Source of the DNA: Aaosphaeria pasadenensis
Taxonomy: Eukaryota; Ascomycota; Dothideomycetes; Pleosporales
Reading direction: 5' to 3'
Assembly (NCBI GenBank): GCA_022813625.1
Contig: JAKLMB010000005.1
Coordinates: forward strand, 62,001-126,000
DNA: 64,000 bases
In this document: in pieces, positions 12,009 through 25,600 of the stretch
Layout of the letters: each line of letters starts with the position of its first letter
Position numbering within the stretch: the first letter of the stretch is position 1
The notes under the pieces: model-generated
The model's input: the letters and a program-made list of their open reading frames with translations, nothing else
The model's database searches: none
What the model was told of the DNA's origin: nothing
Program-made: the position numbers and the translations under genes

Positions 12009-12694
12009 AGCGACGGAGTTGTGGAGATTGAATTGGCGCTGAGGAGAATGGGTGGTGGTGCGGTGTGAGGGAAAGAGGAAGTTCAATTAATTCTTCTGCC
12101 ACTCAACTAAGTTGTTAGAGACTTGGGATGGCATGCGACGGGGATGGCCTGTGCATGGGATGGGATGGAGACAACCTGACTAAACCTATCACAGCCTAGC
12201 ACCTGACCAATCATTGCTCATGATACTCGATAACGATAATAATAGGCCAGATGGGACGTCATCCGCCGCCCTCATCCGCCTCTGCCCTGGATGGTATGCA
12301 CACTCTTGCACACGCTTGAACTCTCACAAACTTTCCACGAGTAGCTTTCACCACCCTCTCGTGCCTCTCCGAACCCCCCTCAAAACCCCCGCAGAAGACC
12401 TTCTATCGAAGTTCGAGGCTGCCTCTTCTGGACAGCTCATTGAACCGCCCGGCCAATGAATCCCCGTCTCTTCAAACATCGCCCCTAGCTACCCTAGCTA
12501 CCTGAGCCACCTTCCCATCCAATCCTCCGAGACCTTTATCCACGCGACGCGCAGCTTTGCCATCCTCTCCCATCCTGGGTATTGCCCCAGTAGTCGGTTG
12601 AGGGTAGTCTGATAAAGCCCCAGCACCACGCCCGCTCGATGCTGCGTACAGCACTATCGCACTTCTCCTCCGAATTCTATCTCTAACAGCGAGA
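12009..12694. other. Divergent promoter: SPF27 and neutral ceramidase
   Basis: About 690 bases between two divergently transcribed genes. CT-rich runs on the plus strand (12340-12420 and 12540-12690) fit the ceramidase leader. No coding sequence of its own is seen. Confidence 0.5.
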
Positions 12695-15032
12695 ATGGCA
12701 CGCTCGCATATTGTGGTTGCTATAGGCGCCGCCCTGGTTGCTTCGCTGATTATCTGCGAACTGGTCATACAGCTCGGATTCCCCCAGGTCGACTTCTGGC
12801 ATTTGCGACTAGACCAGGACAAGCACCGAGAATTTCAGCAGACCCATTTCTACAACGGGAAGCAAGCTGGAGTCAATGTCGACGATCCTTCACAGTATCT
12901 GATCGGCGTTGGAAAGGCCGATATCACAGGGTAAATTCTCATATATGCTCTAGCCCCAAGGGAGAATTCGGACCAGGGATTTCAGCTAACCAGCACTTAG
13001 ACCCGTGGTCGAGCTCAATCTTATGGGCTATGCGAACTCTTCGCAGATTGGAACTGGCCTCCGCCAACGGCTCTACTCCCGTGCATTCATCATTGGCAAT
13101 CCGAGCGATCCCAAGGACCGAATAGTATATCTGGTGCTAGATACTGCGACCGGGGATACCGCGATTCGTAATGGTGTCTTGGAAGGCCTCAAGAACCTGG
13201 GATCCGAATACGCTATCTATGGAAAGAATAACGTGGCCGTTACTGGAACGCATAGCCATTCTGGTCCAGGAGCTTGGCTGAACTACCTCCTACCTCAGAT
13301 TACCAGCTTGGGATTTGATAAACAGAGTTACCAAGCCATCGTGGATGGTACTTTGCTGTCGATCAAGCGAGCCCACGAGGGGATCACAGTCGGGACGATC
13401 AGCTCGGGAACTACGAAGATCTCCAATGCCAATATCAACCGAAGTCTGTATGCCTACCTCGCTAATCCGAAAGAAGAAAGAGACCGCTATCCCGACAATG
13501 TCGATAAAACTATGACTCTGCTTAAGTTTACCAGAGTGAGCGACGGGAAGCATATCGGAGTTCTGAACTGGTTTGCCGTCCACGGCACGTCCTTGCTTGG
13601 CAATCAAACAATTGTCGCCGCGGACAACAAAGGTGTCGCAGCCTACCTTTTTGAACAACAGGCTCAAGCAAATGCAGGTGCATTGAATGCAGCACCTGGT
13701 TTCGTTGCCGGATTCTCTCAAGCCAATGTCGGTGACACGAGCCCCAATGTGCTCGGTGCCTGGTGCGAAGATGGGTCTAACCAAGAATGTAAATTTGAAG
13801 ACAGCACTTGTGGTGGGAAATCTCAAGATTGCCATGGACGCGGGCCGTTCTTTGGTTTGAATGATGGCGGTGCCAAGTCTTGCTACGAGATTGGAAAACG
13901 CCAATCCGATGGAGCGCTCCAGATTTACAATGCTAACTCCGGCCTCACATCGATCACAGGAGCTGTTCGATCGTTCCACACTTTCGTTGACTTCTCCAAC
14001 TTCAATTTTACCCATCCAAATGGTTCCACTGTACATACATGCCCAGCTGCGCTCGGCAACTCTTTTGCAGCAGGCACTACGGACGGACCTGGTGCATTCG
14101 ATTTCGTGCAGAATGATCCTGGTGCACCGAGCAACCCTTTTTGGAATGTAGTCGGTAGCGCCATCGCTCCGCCTTCAGCAAAGCAGAAGGCATGTCAGTA
14201 CCCGAAACCTGTACTGCTAAATGTTGGAGAGGCAAAGACCCCTTACGACTGGTCACCTAACATCGTAGACATCCAAGTTCTGCGCGTTGGTCAGTTGATC
14301 ATCATTGTAACACCTGGCGAAGCAACTACAATGTCTGGCAGACGATGGCGGGAGGCTGTCTACAACAAGGTAGTCTCCTCGAAGATCGCATCTTCGCCAA
14401 TAGTGGTTATTGGTGGACCTGCCAATACGTACGGCCATTATATTACTACTGAGGAGGAGTACGGCATTCAGAGGTACGAAGGCGCCTCCACGCTCTACGG
14501 CCCACATACGCTGAACGCGTACATCAACTCAACGCTCACTTACCTGCCCTACCTTGCCGATGACGTGCAAGGCAGCAATCCCGCTGGTCCTACTCCTGCC
14601 GACAATAGGAATCGAAGCATCTCGCTTATCACAGGCGTTGTTTACGATGGTGCACCACTTGGCAAGAAGTTTGGCGACGTTCAAACGAACGCAGGACCTA
14701 GCTATATTGCAGGGGCCAAAATATCGGTGACATTCGTGGGCGCAAATCCACGAAACAACCTGCGTCTTGAAGGTACCTTTGTTGCCGTCGAGAAGAAGGG
14801 TGACGGAAACACCTGGACGCAGATTCGCAACGATAAAGACTGGGAAGTGGTGTATGAATGGAAGAGAGTTAATGGGTTGACAGGAACGAGTGACGTCAAG
14901 ATCACATGGGACACGGGAATTGCAAGTCCAGGAAGTGGAACATACAGAATCAAATACTATGGCGATTCGAAAGCGGTGGGAGGGAAGATCTCCCAGTTTG
15001 AAGGTACTAGTGGGGAGTTCACGATTCAATGA
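12695..15032 (+). CDS. Neutral ceramidase
   Basis: Two exons (12695-12930 and 13001-15032) give 755 residues. The protein hydrolyses the amide bond of ceramide to sphingoid base and fatty acid. The N-terminus has a hydrophobic stretch at about residues 6-26, a signal peptide or signal anchor, so the enzyme acts in the secretory pathway or outside the cell. Family landmarks are the metal-binding THSHSGPG (about residue 160) and GDTSPN, where Ser326 is the expected nucleophile. A C-terminal beta-sandwich-like domain follows (about 580-755, ending in EGTSGEFTI). The intron joins ADITG to PVVELNLMGY in frame. Length and domain order are normal for fungal neutral ceramidases. It shares a divergent promoter region with SPF27. 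Confidence 0.95.
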
Positions 15033-17412
15033 GTGGTGATGCCTAAAGCACCCTGACGATAGCGTACATACATGAACTCATTTTTTTCTTATTAAATCTC
15101 GAGTGATTCTGAGAAGAATTTTTGAAATGTTAACCTTTTCTCGAAGATTATGATGTGTGACAAAGAGCCACAATCTATGAAAACGTGATCTAGACATTCA
15201 CATCACGTGACCAATATTCCAGTGTCTCTCACACAGCTCACTTATCCTATTTTATTCCATTAAATATGTAATGAACTATGTATTTTGAAAACTATTAATC
15301 GGAGAACATATAAACACGGACGCTCTGGTGAAATTATAGCTGGCTGGATGACCCAAGAATAGAAGTCCCAGCATATTGCACGCGCATAGCTATGTACCGG
15401 GTACGAAGCTGCAGGTGGCGTGATTTCCCAACCTGAATAAAAGGGCCTCAGTTCCCTCTACTTTCGAAGTTGCTAATACATCTTCGTTCACAAAGTCACT
15501 CAGCGAGTCGTTGGCCTTTATAACATAGTACATCAGCATCGAGATGGACAAAAACCCCTGACAGGCGAAGGACGTACACCAAAGTGCCATTAATATCGAG
15601 CCGTGGGAACGTCGCCCCACGCCTTGATAAGGTCGCACACCACCTTATCACGCATCGCTGTCTGAATGAGGGCAAAGCTGGCCAGTGTGAGCGACCAATG
15701 ACCCAAGAGCCGGAAACGACAGCAAGTCAGAAAGGAGAACAGGAAAAAGCAAGCACGCAACGCGACGCCCACGTGTGAAAACAGCCAGAACTGACTCCTA
15801 CTTCCTGCCGTGGCATGCTCCTGTCCAGATCATCGGGAGACGGCATGGAATGGTTCTTCCCGCACTCCTCAACCATGGTAGCATGATCCCGCGATCGCCA
15901 TCCAGGGAGAAAAGAGACCGTTGCGATGGGAAAACGCTGTGGAACGAATGTGTGTGTGCCGTCAATCATGCATGCATGCATGGGAGGGGCGTGAGACAGC
16001 AAAGATCATCCCGCTGGACTGCAAATGACCCGCTACGATTCCATTCGCCCATGTCTGGCCTGGCATTCTGTGATCGATGACACGCATACATGGCGATCAC
16101 CAGGGTGAAATGATTCGACGCAGGGTCTCGTGGGTACTATGCGTTTAGGGTGGAGTGGTAATGATAGGACGTGGGTGTAGGAGGAAACAAAGCGGTTGGG
16201 CCTTAGGAGGAGGAGTCGAATGTACGTTTGTTGAGGGTGGTCAGTACCGCGCAAAAGAGGCAGGTCAATAAGCCCTTCCAGGAGTCGCTGATGAGACTGA
16301 TAGGTGTCGTGCCAGCTTGGTAGCAACGATGATTCCTCCCAGATACCGGGCCGCTATGGTCACCAAGTATGATGGTATTGCCCACGTTTCAAAATAGTAC
16401 AAAGGGGTCTTCGATCAGGTATCAGTACTGTACATGAGCTAGTGGTACCGCGATGCAAGTCGGAGAGAATCATCCCAGATCTAATACATGATGCAAGACC
16501 TACGATCATCATCTCCAAGGCCCCGTTTCTGTCGGACACCAAATCATGGGGACGGGAGAATCATCCGAGTGACTCGCATGAGAGCTGTCACTAGCACTAG
16601 AAGTTGCATTACCCCCATTTCTAGGAAATCCTCACGAAACCTCCCTAGAAGCAAGGCCCCCGATGAAGAACAGATCCGCAAGGGTCACACGGCATCTGAG
16701 GATGTCTCATGTACAGTCGTTGCTGCAGAGGGGGTCTGTCCCGTCACCAAATCGGGCCGCCCTTGGACCAGGTTGCAACTGTTTGCGTGTTACTGTTACC
16801 TATTTACCAATGTCCGAAGAACGGACACGGCACTTCTAAGACAGAGATACTTATCCGGCACGTGGTGTTGTATACAGAAGTTGGGCAAAATGAGGAAAGG
16901 ATCGACCCCTTTCAGCGGTCTCGAATCTCTCAGCCTCAGCGTATTTGCACTGACAAACAGAGCTCGGACATTCGTTTTTGGAAGCATGGGCATTTCAGAT
17001 TCGGAAGTACGGTATTTTCCATATCGTTCCCATATTGCGAGAGGTTATTATTGCATCAAACAGTGACCAGGTTAGACGAAATGCATGCAAGAAAATTTTC
17101 TTTTACAGATTACGCTAGTAGAGAAGACTCGACTCCACTTGGAATCGTACGTCTTATGTATGTACAGGCAAAAGATGCGTTCATACGCCCGCCCAGCCCA
17201 ACAAGTGAGTGAAACTGTGTTCGGGCCTTAGCCAAGGCCTCGAACACCCCATATGATCGTATACAGAACGTGAAAACCAACTGTTTTGCTTATGAAACAT
17301 ACAAGATACCAACTATGGGTAAACTAGACAATGAGAACCACTTGGAGAGTCTCCAAGCTCCCTAATATGACAGAGTTTGTTAATGCTAGAAAATGCTCAA
17401 TCATCCCAGCCC
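15033..17412. other. 2.4-kb gap without a convincing gene
   Basis: The stretch lies between the 3' ends of the ceramidase and ABCC genes. It starts AT-rich (15060-15330). The longest frames (16488-17066 and 16709-17212, 192 and 167 codons) overlap each other in different frames, lack motifs and look like chance. A CATG-type tetranucleotide run sits at 15967-15982. An undetected non-coding RNA or decayed element is possible; nothing can be claimed. Confidence 0.5.
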
Positions 17413-20400
17413 TCACTGTGCAATTTGGATAACATCATCATCTTGGTCCACCCCTTCATGCCGGGAGACATCCTCATACAGTGACTTGAACCAGCTCCCC
17501 TCTTGTTCGAGCAGCTTATAAGGCTTGCCGTACTCGACGAGAGAGCCCTGGTTCATCACCACTACTTTGTCAAAGTCAAGGATGGTGTCAAGCTTGTGCG
17601 CCACTGCGATAATGGTGTGCGACGCAAAGGTTGACCGAAGCAATTTCTGAACATGAGTATCAGATGCGTGGTCGAGGCTGTGTACGCATTAGCGAAGCTT
17701 ATTCGGAGGGGTGTCCTTGAATGGGAACTCACCTGCTAGTAGCCTCATCGAGGACGACAACACTGCCCTTCTCTTTCCTGAGCATTGCTCTGGCAAGGCA
17801 GAACAGTTGCCTCTGGCCATGGGAGAAATGGAGATCCTCCACTAGTACGTCTAGAGGATGAGCATATTTGTTCTCATCACCCTTACCGACGACAATGTCC
17901 CACAGTTGTACATCCTTGAGCGCCTGCATGATGGCTTTGTCGTTGCTGAGCTTCAAGGGGTCTGCATTAAGGCGAACGGAGCCTGGCAGAAGATAGGCAT
18001 CCTGGGGTAGGCCGACGAGACGGCTGCGAATGGCCTGTCGAGGAATGCGGTGTAGTGGTAGATTGTCAATAAGAATGCTACCATGCGACAGGTCTAACAT
18101 GCGGAAAATTGTTGCGACCAAAGAGGATTTACCACTGGCAGAAGTTAGCTTGTCTCTCAAGAGAAACTAAAGGGTTGCGCCTACCTTCCAGTGCGACCCA
18201 CGATAGCGACCTTTTCTCCAGGTGCGATCGTAAGAGATAGCTTCTCGATGACTGGCTCATGGGGTCTATTGTAATTAGTCATGGTTAAGTTGATACTAAA
18301 CAAGTACGTACCGATAACAGGCAGTGATGTCTCTCAACTCAATCTTGCCGTCACCCGGCCAGTTGGGCGGAGGCATTTGGTCCTCTCCCTCGAGATTCTC
18401 GCTGATAGCATCGGTGGTGAAGGTTTTGATCCTTGCGACACTACCGATGTGTGTCTCAAGTTGAGCCCAGAAGGAGATCAAGAGCTTGACGCTCTGCGAG
18501 AACAGAATGACGTTCAAGAGAGCGACACCAACGTACCCAGGGTCAATCTTGCCATGAAGAGTGACAACCAGGACGATCAATAAGGTCGCGACGGCTGCAA
18601 CAATCAAATCCAGGACTAATGTAAGCCAGCGCTGGACAGCAAAGAGAAGGTAGAATGGGCGTTGGCTACGATCAAGCAAGGCTTTCGCCTTCTCGACCAA
18701 GAAGTCTTGCCAGCCAAAGGCGCGGATTGTAGCCAGACCGTCTAGCATCTCGTTGAAAGCAGAGTATAGAGGTGACTTTGCCTCGAGATCAAGGAATCTG
18801 AGTTGGCGAGAAGTACGGAGGTAGAACTTCTGGATAGTGAAGAGACTGGCGGCCACAATTGGGAACGAGATTGCTGCGTAAGGCGAGGACGCGGCGATGA
18901 GAGCCATTTGCCCAATACACATAACGAAAGCTAGAGTTGGGGTCAGTCATGCAGTTGGAAACACAACACTTTGGTGGCTTACTGGCAAACGTGTTCAATG
19001 CCGCAACCGGAAGTTCCATATCGATGAGCTGCAAATCTTGACTGAACCTATTGAGTGTTACGCCGGTATCAGTTGATGCAAAGAAGGACATTGGTGACCT
19101 GTTCGCTCGTCAGCTTTGCGACTAGATGACTAAAGTATATAGTACTCACCCCAACACAGTAGTGAGGAGTTTCCAATGGAAGTTAACACCAGAGCGGGGA
19201 ACCATGGTAATAATCAATTGCCTAAATTCTCATCAGCAGGATGTATAAGACAATGGGAAACTGATACTCACCAACAACTGATGATCAAGAACAAAAGTGC
19301 AACACCTCCTAGCATACCGTAAATACCAAGGTAGAAACCAAGGTTCTGATTGGGATGTGTCGCATTGTACGCAGCCCATTCTTTGACCCACCAGGTGGGG
19401 AAGAGTTGCCCGAAGATGAAGATTGTGATGGAAACAATGAAGATGATCGTGGGAACCCAGCCTACGGAGCGTACGTAGAAGAGATAAATCGCCGCATCAC
19501 CAGTGCGTCGATTCGCCTCAGCCTGTATATCATCCTCGGTGATCTTTGCTGAATTTGCGCGCTCGGTATATTTTGGAGGCGCCTCGTAGAGATGCTTGGA
19601 GGGAGAAAAGTCCCAGTCAGGAGGTGGGAGGTCGAAGCTGGACACATATCCACCGGATCGGTTGAGCTTGTCGTAAGTACCCTGCTCTGCGATAGAGCCG
19701 TCGCTGCTCAAGGCGACGATGTGGTCACAATACGGCAAGCGCTTGGCTGTGAAGATATGATTGTCAGTTGTATCTTCTATGATGAGACAAATTATTCGAT
19801 CGATACATACCAGACGATGAAGCAATGAGGACTGTTGTCCTGCACCTTCGAAGTATACCTTCTCTTCCGAAAAGGGAATGCCAAACTCGATTCTCGGTTT
19901 GGGTATCGAGGCCACTGAGGCAATCGTCCAAGATGATAATGTCCTTTTGAGCATATACTGCTCGAGCAAGTGCCTGTGGATTTGGTTGTTAGTACATTAT
20001 GTATAGTGGGGTGAACAAGGGTATGTCTCACAATACGCTGACTTTGCCCTCCGCTGAGAGCAATACCCTTACTTCCAACCTCAGTCTGATCTCCCTGTGG
20101 CAATAGTCGCAAATCTTCGTCCAGCGCACAACTCCGGACGACCGACGCATACCATCGTTGGTCGAAATCTGATGTGCCGACAATGCTTTGCTGTACTGTT
20201 CCATTCATATGCCATGGTGTCTGGTCGCACAGCGCGATGCGCACCGACGAGATCTGCACCGTGCCACCCATCACCGGTAACTCACCTAGGATACCTTTTA
20301 GCAGGGTCGATTTACCGCAACCTACAGGGCCCACGACCATGGTAATCTTGGCTCGGGGCACAGCCGTTGTGATCGACTGCAGGCATCCCTTGGGTTCTTT

Positions 20401-22601
20401 CTCCTTGTCCCAGCCGAAGAAACCGTTCTCGATCACGACAGCCATAGTGCTGGAAAAGTTGCGGTCGCCTTCAAGTGAGAATCGACTCTTCTGTGAGGCA
20501 TTAGACCCTTTGTCAGATTCATCTCCTTCAAGTTCGGAGGCCGAGCCAATGCTGTTGCGGATATTTGGTAGTTTCCGGCGCTCGACTTTACTCTCGGACT
20601 CGACAAATTCTTGAATTCTCCTGAAGGAGCCGACAGCTCCCATATAAGCTGCAAGAGCCATTATCAGGGATCCGAGAGGCTCGGTCAAGAGTGTGAATAG
20701 AGACAAAGATGTGAACACTGTAGCTGTATCAAGCGTTGACTCTCCGGCTTTACTGCGCGCAATGACTGAGAAGACAGCAAACGTCGCAATCGGCGACACT
20801 ACTGGCGAGATATAGGCTTTTGCGTATTAGCTAGTGTTCAGCATGTTGTTGAAGCTTGTACTTACAAAAGCCCATGGTCCAGATCAAGAGCTTCCTGAAC
20901 TTCTTGGAAATATCAAGTTCTTGAATGCGAAGGTTGTGTAGGTCGTCACGAAGGACATCAGTCAGACCACCCATCTTGACGCCCTTCATTGAGCTGAGCA
21001 TGGCCGTGGTTGCTGCAATTCGCCTTTCGATTGCTTCCAACCACAGAGCTTGACGCTGCATGACGAGGCTGGATGCCCCGATCGAACCCACCAATGATAC
21101 TTTAAGAGGAAGGTTAGCGGGGACTCCCTGGTTGTAAATAATTAAACATACCGATAGCAACTCCAATAGGCACTGCGCATGCAGCTCCGAGTTGAATGCT
21201 CAACAGATATATAGCCAGCACAACTTCGGCAGTGTTGGACCACAGCTCATGAGCTGTCTGCATTCCAGTGACCACGCGCTCGATATCGGCACTCATCAAT
21301 GTAAGCGACGATGCCGTATCAACGCCACTCAATGTGACTTCAGTAGCCTTATTGTAGAGCATTGATATCATGCCGCCTCGCATCATCGTGATGAATCGAT
21401 AGGTAAAGTGTTGGTATTGTCCCGTGGATATCTTTGATTTGTTAGTCCTGCTGGATTGAAAGAAATGAAGTAACACAACTTACCGCGATCCCGACATAAA
21501 CTAAGACGTACGCGCCAATAAGGCCATATCCGATGTTGCGATGTTGCGGTGAGTCCTCTTGCTCGGAAAAGGAGATTGCTCGATTGATCAAGAACGGCTG
21601 GCAAAAGTTGAATGCAATGAGACAGATCCGGGGTGGGACTACTGCTAAAATAGACCACTTGATTCTTCCTGATGTGACCATGAAGAGTGACCTAGACTTC
21701 TTCTCAGAAACTATCAAGGGCTAGTTAGTGTGCTATTTCCAATCCATGGCTGAAGAAAGTTTAATTCGACTTACGTTTGTCCCATGCAGACTGTATTCGA
21801 TCTAGGAGATAATCGGATTGTAGATGCTTGTCAAGCTGAAAAAGATCATCTAACCGCAGAGCGTTGGAATATCCTTTGCGGAACAGCGGGTTTTGCCACC
21901 AGAACAAAGCTCTGCTGTACATTCCACTTGTTGCTTCGGGGGGATAATGAGAAAACCCGGGTAGCAGAAGATTTCTCTTACTCCTTGACTCGAAAATGAT
22001 AAGGAAGATTTTGACACCCACTCGAGTGGTAAACAGAACCGATATCATCTCCAAATCTCTACTGATCGAGAAGCTCCGGGATCGCACGGCATCCAAAAAG
22101 AGCGTGATGAGTAGATAGAAGTTGAGTAAGAAAGATGTTCGCACATGGCGGACGTGTTCCATGTATGACAAGAGACATAGTACAAAGGCGCCAATAAGGC
22201 TGATAACAGCTGAAGGTATCGCTGCCCTCGTCTTGAATCCTGAACGCTTTGCCCAAAGAACCAAAAGCGCCAGGTCGAAAGCAGCCAGGAATGACCATGA
22301 TAGCTAAATCTGAAGTTAGATGTGTCCATATTGACTAGGTAGACAGGGAGAGCGTGTCAAAGATCTCGATACATACCAATTTCGCTGGGAGCAGGTAGGA
22401 CTTGGAAACCTTCGTTGGTTTCTTCAAAAGGTAAAGAAGTCGAAAAGGTGTTATCAAAAGCAGAAGTGCCAGAGGTGCTATGGAAAGGAAAGCATCTTCG
22501 AACAATAATGTGAAGTCGAATCCGCCTCGACAATTTTTCCCAGCGTAAGGTCCAAAGCTATCGTCAACCAACGAACACCTGGAAGGAGTGTGCAATGCCA
22601 T
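17413..22601 (-). CDS. ABCC-type (MRP/multidrug-resistance) ABC transporter with TMD0
   Basis: Fourteen exons on the minus strand: 22601-22377, 22303-21775, 21710-21484, 21431-21152, 21099-20866, 20816-20032, 19973-19811, 19746-19272, 19221-19150, 19098-18983, 18930-18312, 18265-18185, 18134-17733 and 17677-17413. They join in frame to 1,490 residues. An N-terminal block of membrane helices (TMD0, about 1-200) precedes TMD1-NBD1-TMD2-NBD2. NBD1 has Walker A GPVGCGKST (about 660), signature LSGGQSQR and Walker B IIILDDCLSGLD. Asp replaces the catalytic Glu there, the degenerate site typical of ABCC proteins. NBD2 has GRTGSGKSS (about 1268), an altered signature FSHGQRQ and canonical VVVLDEATSS. 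The start at 22601 is the first ATG of the frame and precedes LHTPSRCSLVDD. The family exports conjugates, drugs and secondary metabolites. The gene is transcribed away from the NRPS, whose start lies 5.2 kb off; an export link is plausible but unproven. Confidence 0.92.
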
Positions 22602-25600
22602 TGAGTCCACAAAGAAAATCAATTGCCTAACCTGAATCCTCTAGTTGGGCAATAGATAGAATAGATATGGGGATCAGAGGATGGTAATCTAGTTGCTACC
22701 CCCGCTACCACGGAGTTCAAAACTTAGCTTCACATGGATCAACCGGCGGCATAAGATTTTCACCACATCCACTGACTTAAGAGGCGGCGACGGGCGTCTG
22801 GAAGTCCTTACGAGACGCTTGGACAATGCTAGTGCGTGATCAGGACACTGCTGGGTGCTGCATTGCAGTGACCAGCCTGTAGGTAATGGCCTTCAGAACT
22901 AGAATCATTGCTGGGAGCTCACGGTCCGGCCACATTGGCGTGACGTTGACTTGGTATGCGGGATGTTGGTCAATTCCCAATTCCAACTACCTTGTAACAC
23001 TGCCCTTGACAGTGCGAATTTTGTGGGTTGGGACTATTGGCTCAGCTGATGATGCAAGTCTAGGTAATGGAAAATCTCTGTGTAGTCAACCAGTCCAAAA
23101 CTCCTTGCGGAGACTGCCGCATTTTCCGTAGCCTAGAGTGACTGGAAAGGTAGGAGGGTGTAAGTTCTGGTTGGCCACTGTGCTTTGATTGCCTACAGAT
23201 TCGTATCTGGTTTTACCGCATTTGGAGTAAAGATCAGCGCCACATCTACCATGCCTGCCATTTGATGATTGGCGGAAAAGTGCTCAGGAACAACTTTTGC
23301 TCTGTGAGCTCTAACGTCTGCTGTTCTTCGGTTTTATGATCCACCCGGATCGTCGCTGCCGCCTGTCCATCAAACCCGACTCCAAGAACCTTGCTATGAT
23401 CCGTACTGCAATTACCAACGCAACAGCAATATGTCAGCTTTTTCAAGGCCTTCTGTTAGGTGTGGGTCGGGTTCTGATCAGTCCACAAGGTTTGAGCACC
23501 TTGAAGTATCAAAATAGGGTAAGGTCACCGAGGGTTGGATTGTAGAAATGAGGCAGACTTAGGTTGCATTGCGTTAAAGGAGCATATATTTCCTCAATTG
23601 ATCGACACTGATTCTCTCCATCTCTGTCGTTAGCAATGGCCAGCACAAGCATGGGCATCGTATTCAACAAAAAGATTTTCCACGGTAGAAGGGAGTTGTG
23701 TCTCGGGGTAGGCTTAGACGCTGATCGGACATCGTGTCGATGATTCGCAGTGAGTGCTTTCTTTGGTGTACGTGTGAAGCTCTACCACAAAGCCTACAGA
23801 GGGTTCCGATGATTTGAGATGATGTAATTCATAAAAAGTTAGAAGAGTACTTATGAACAAGAGGCAAGCTGCGTGATTCATCCATGTGACCAGGCATAGT
23901 TAGGCGCCGAAAATGGCCGAGCTGAAGCTGTTCCACAAATTGGTGGAGTCAAGAATTGGGGGCGATCCCCATGATTCTAGGCGGAAAGGTATTCAAACAT
24001 TGCCGGTGGCGAGTCTGCATCGGCACAAGGTACTGGTTGCGTTCTAACCAGCCACTGCAGCCAAGACGAAAAAAAGGACATATGGCATTTTTGATATTCG
24101 ACAATGTTGGTATAGTTTACCGCAAGGACCTCCCGACTGTAGAGGGATGACGGCAAAACGACTAGTCTAGACTGAGAACGTGGAACGGTATGAGCTTTCG
24201 AGGACCAGACATAAATAGCACTGTCGGAAACTGAGGAATATGGCTGCCGGCATGTTGTACTCGCTACATACCTTGCAAATGTGGTAATAAAACAGATGGT
24301 CTGTGTTTGCTAAAATGCACTAGGCAAGACTCACCGAAAGTGAACCTACGTGATCCCCGTTGTGTCAGCGTCTACCATGATGTGTCATCTATGATGATAG
24401 CTGGATTTCTTCGCAGACCAGATTCTTTCCAACAAAGACGATCCCTTTTTCATCCGTCACGTTGTTCCGCTTGAAGAGCGTGATAGAGTTACACTGCTGG
24501 ATAAGTGGAGGGGATGAAGCGCCCATGGTAAGTCCTTCGGTGCTTATGCTATACGAACTTGCAAGCTTCAATCCGAGAGAAAGCGCCCAGGTCCAGGAAC
24601 CCAAGAAGATCAGTCGCAGCGGACCTGTGCAAAGACAGATCATGGCTGGATTGAGGGATTGTGTATATTTCAGCATCGGTATCAACTACCGGTTGGTGAC
24701 GGTGTAGTTTGTGCCTTGGTGGTTACACGACATGGTAGACCGGTAAGAATAGATGTGAAAATCCCATAGAAACAGGCAAGGTTCATTTGGATAAATTGGG
24801 AACCCTCTTACCTGGATCAAAAGTCTTGGGAAGTTGGGATCCCGAAGGCAGTTAAAGCACCCCACAAATGTGGTGACATTTTAGGTAAGTGATTACCGTT
24901 GATCTGATTCATCGAGCTAGTGGATCGAAGGGCTCCCTTCCTTGCAGACGCCACGAGTGCAGGGTTGCTCCAGTCCTTCAGCCTGAAACAACCTGGAAGA
25001 CTGGCAGTGCAGTGCCTTTGGCATTACATCCGTACGAGCCCTGGGCTGAATAGAGATTATCTACACGGACCTTCGAAGCCCGCTGGCTGCATGCGCTGGA
25101 TGATGATCTCATGCTTGTGGATGACGCCAAAACGACTGTTGACATGGGATGCACTTGAGTCCGGGATATGCCGTCAAGACAGATCAGCTCTGGTGAAATA
25201 GGACCGATGCTGTGGAACGCAGACCGTCAACGAGAAGTCGAAATTCCTTGATACGGGTGCATCGCAAGCAATTACCGTAGCGGGGACTAATAATTTGGTG
25301 CTTGCGCTTTGGTGGTGGAGTGCGGGTGCAGCCGCCGATCTACACGCTAGAGTGGTGGGCCCGGAGACGGATTACTACGGCGGTTGGCGAGCGGACAGAA
25401 GGGGACTGGGAAAGATGGGAAAAAGGAGGAGACAGTCTGGGGAAAGGAGAGGGAAGCATAGCTTCACGCTACATGGACACAGAGGATGCATCGGCGGCCG
25501 CTGTTGGCGGCGTGACGGCGCGAAGTACAGCCACTGTACCTACTCTACTGACAGGTGGATGTGGGCGTGCTACTTGCATGTCAGGTGCAGGAAGGTCGGC

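Noticed and set aside
13290..14036. Minus-strand frame of 248 codons within the ceramidase gene
   Set aside because: Antisense shadow of the ceramidase coding sequence, without motifs.
16488..17212. Two overlapping frames of 192 and 167 codons in the 2.4-kb gap
   Set aside because: They overlap in different frames, have no recognisable domain, and no splice extension improves them.
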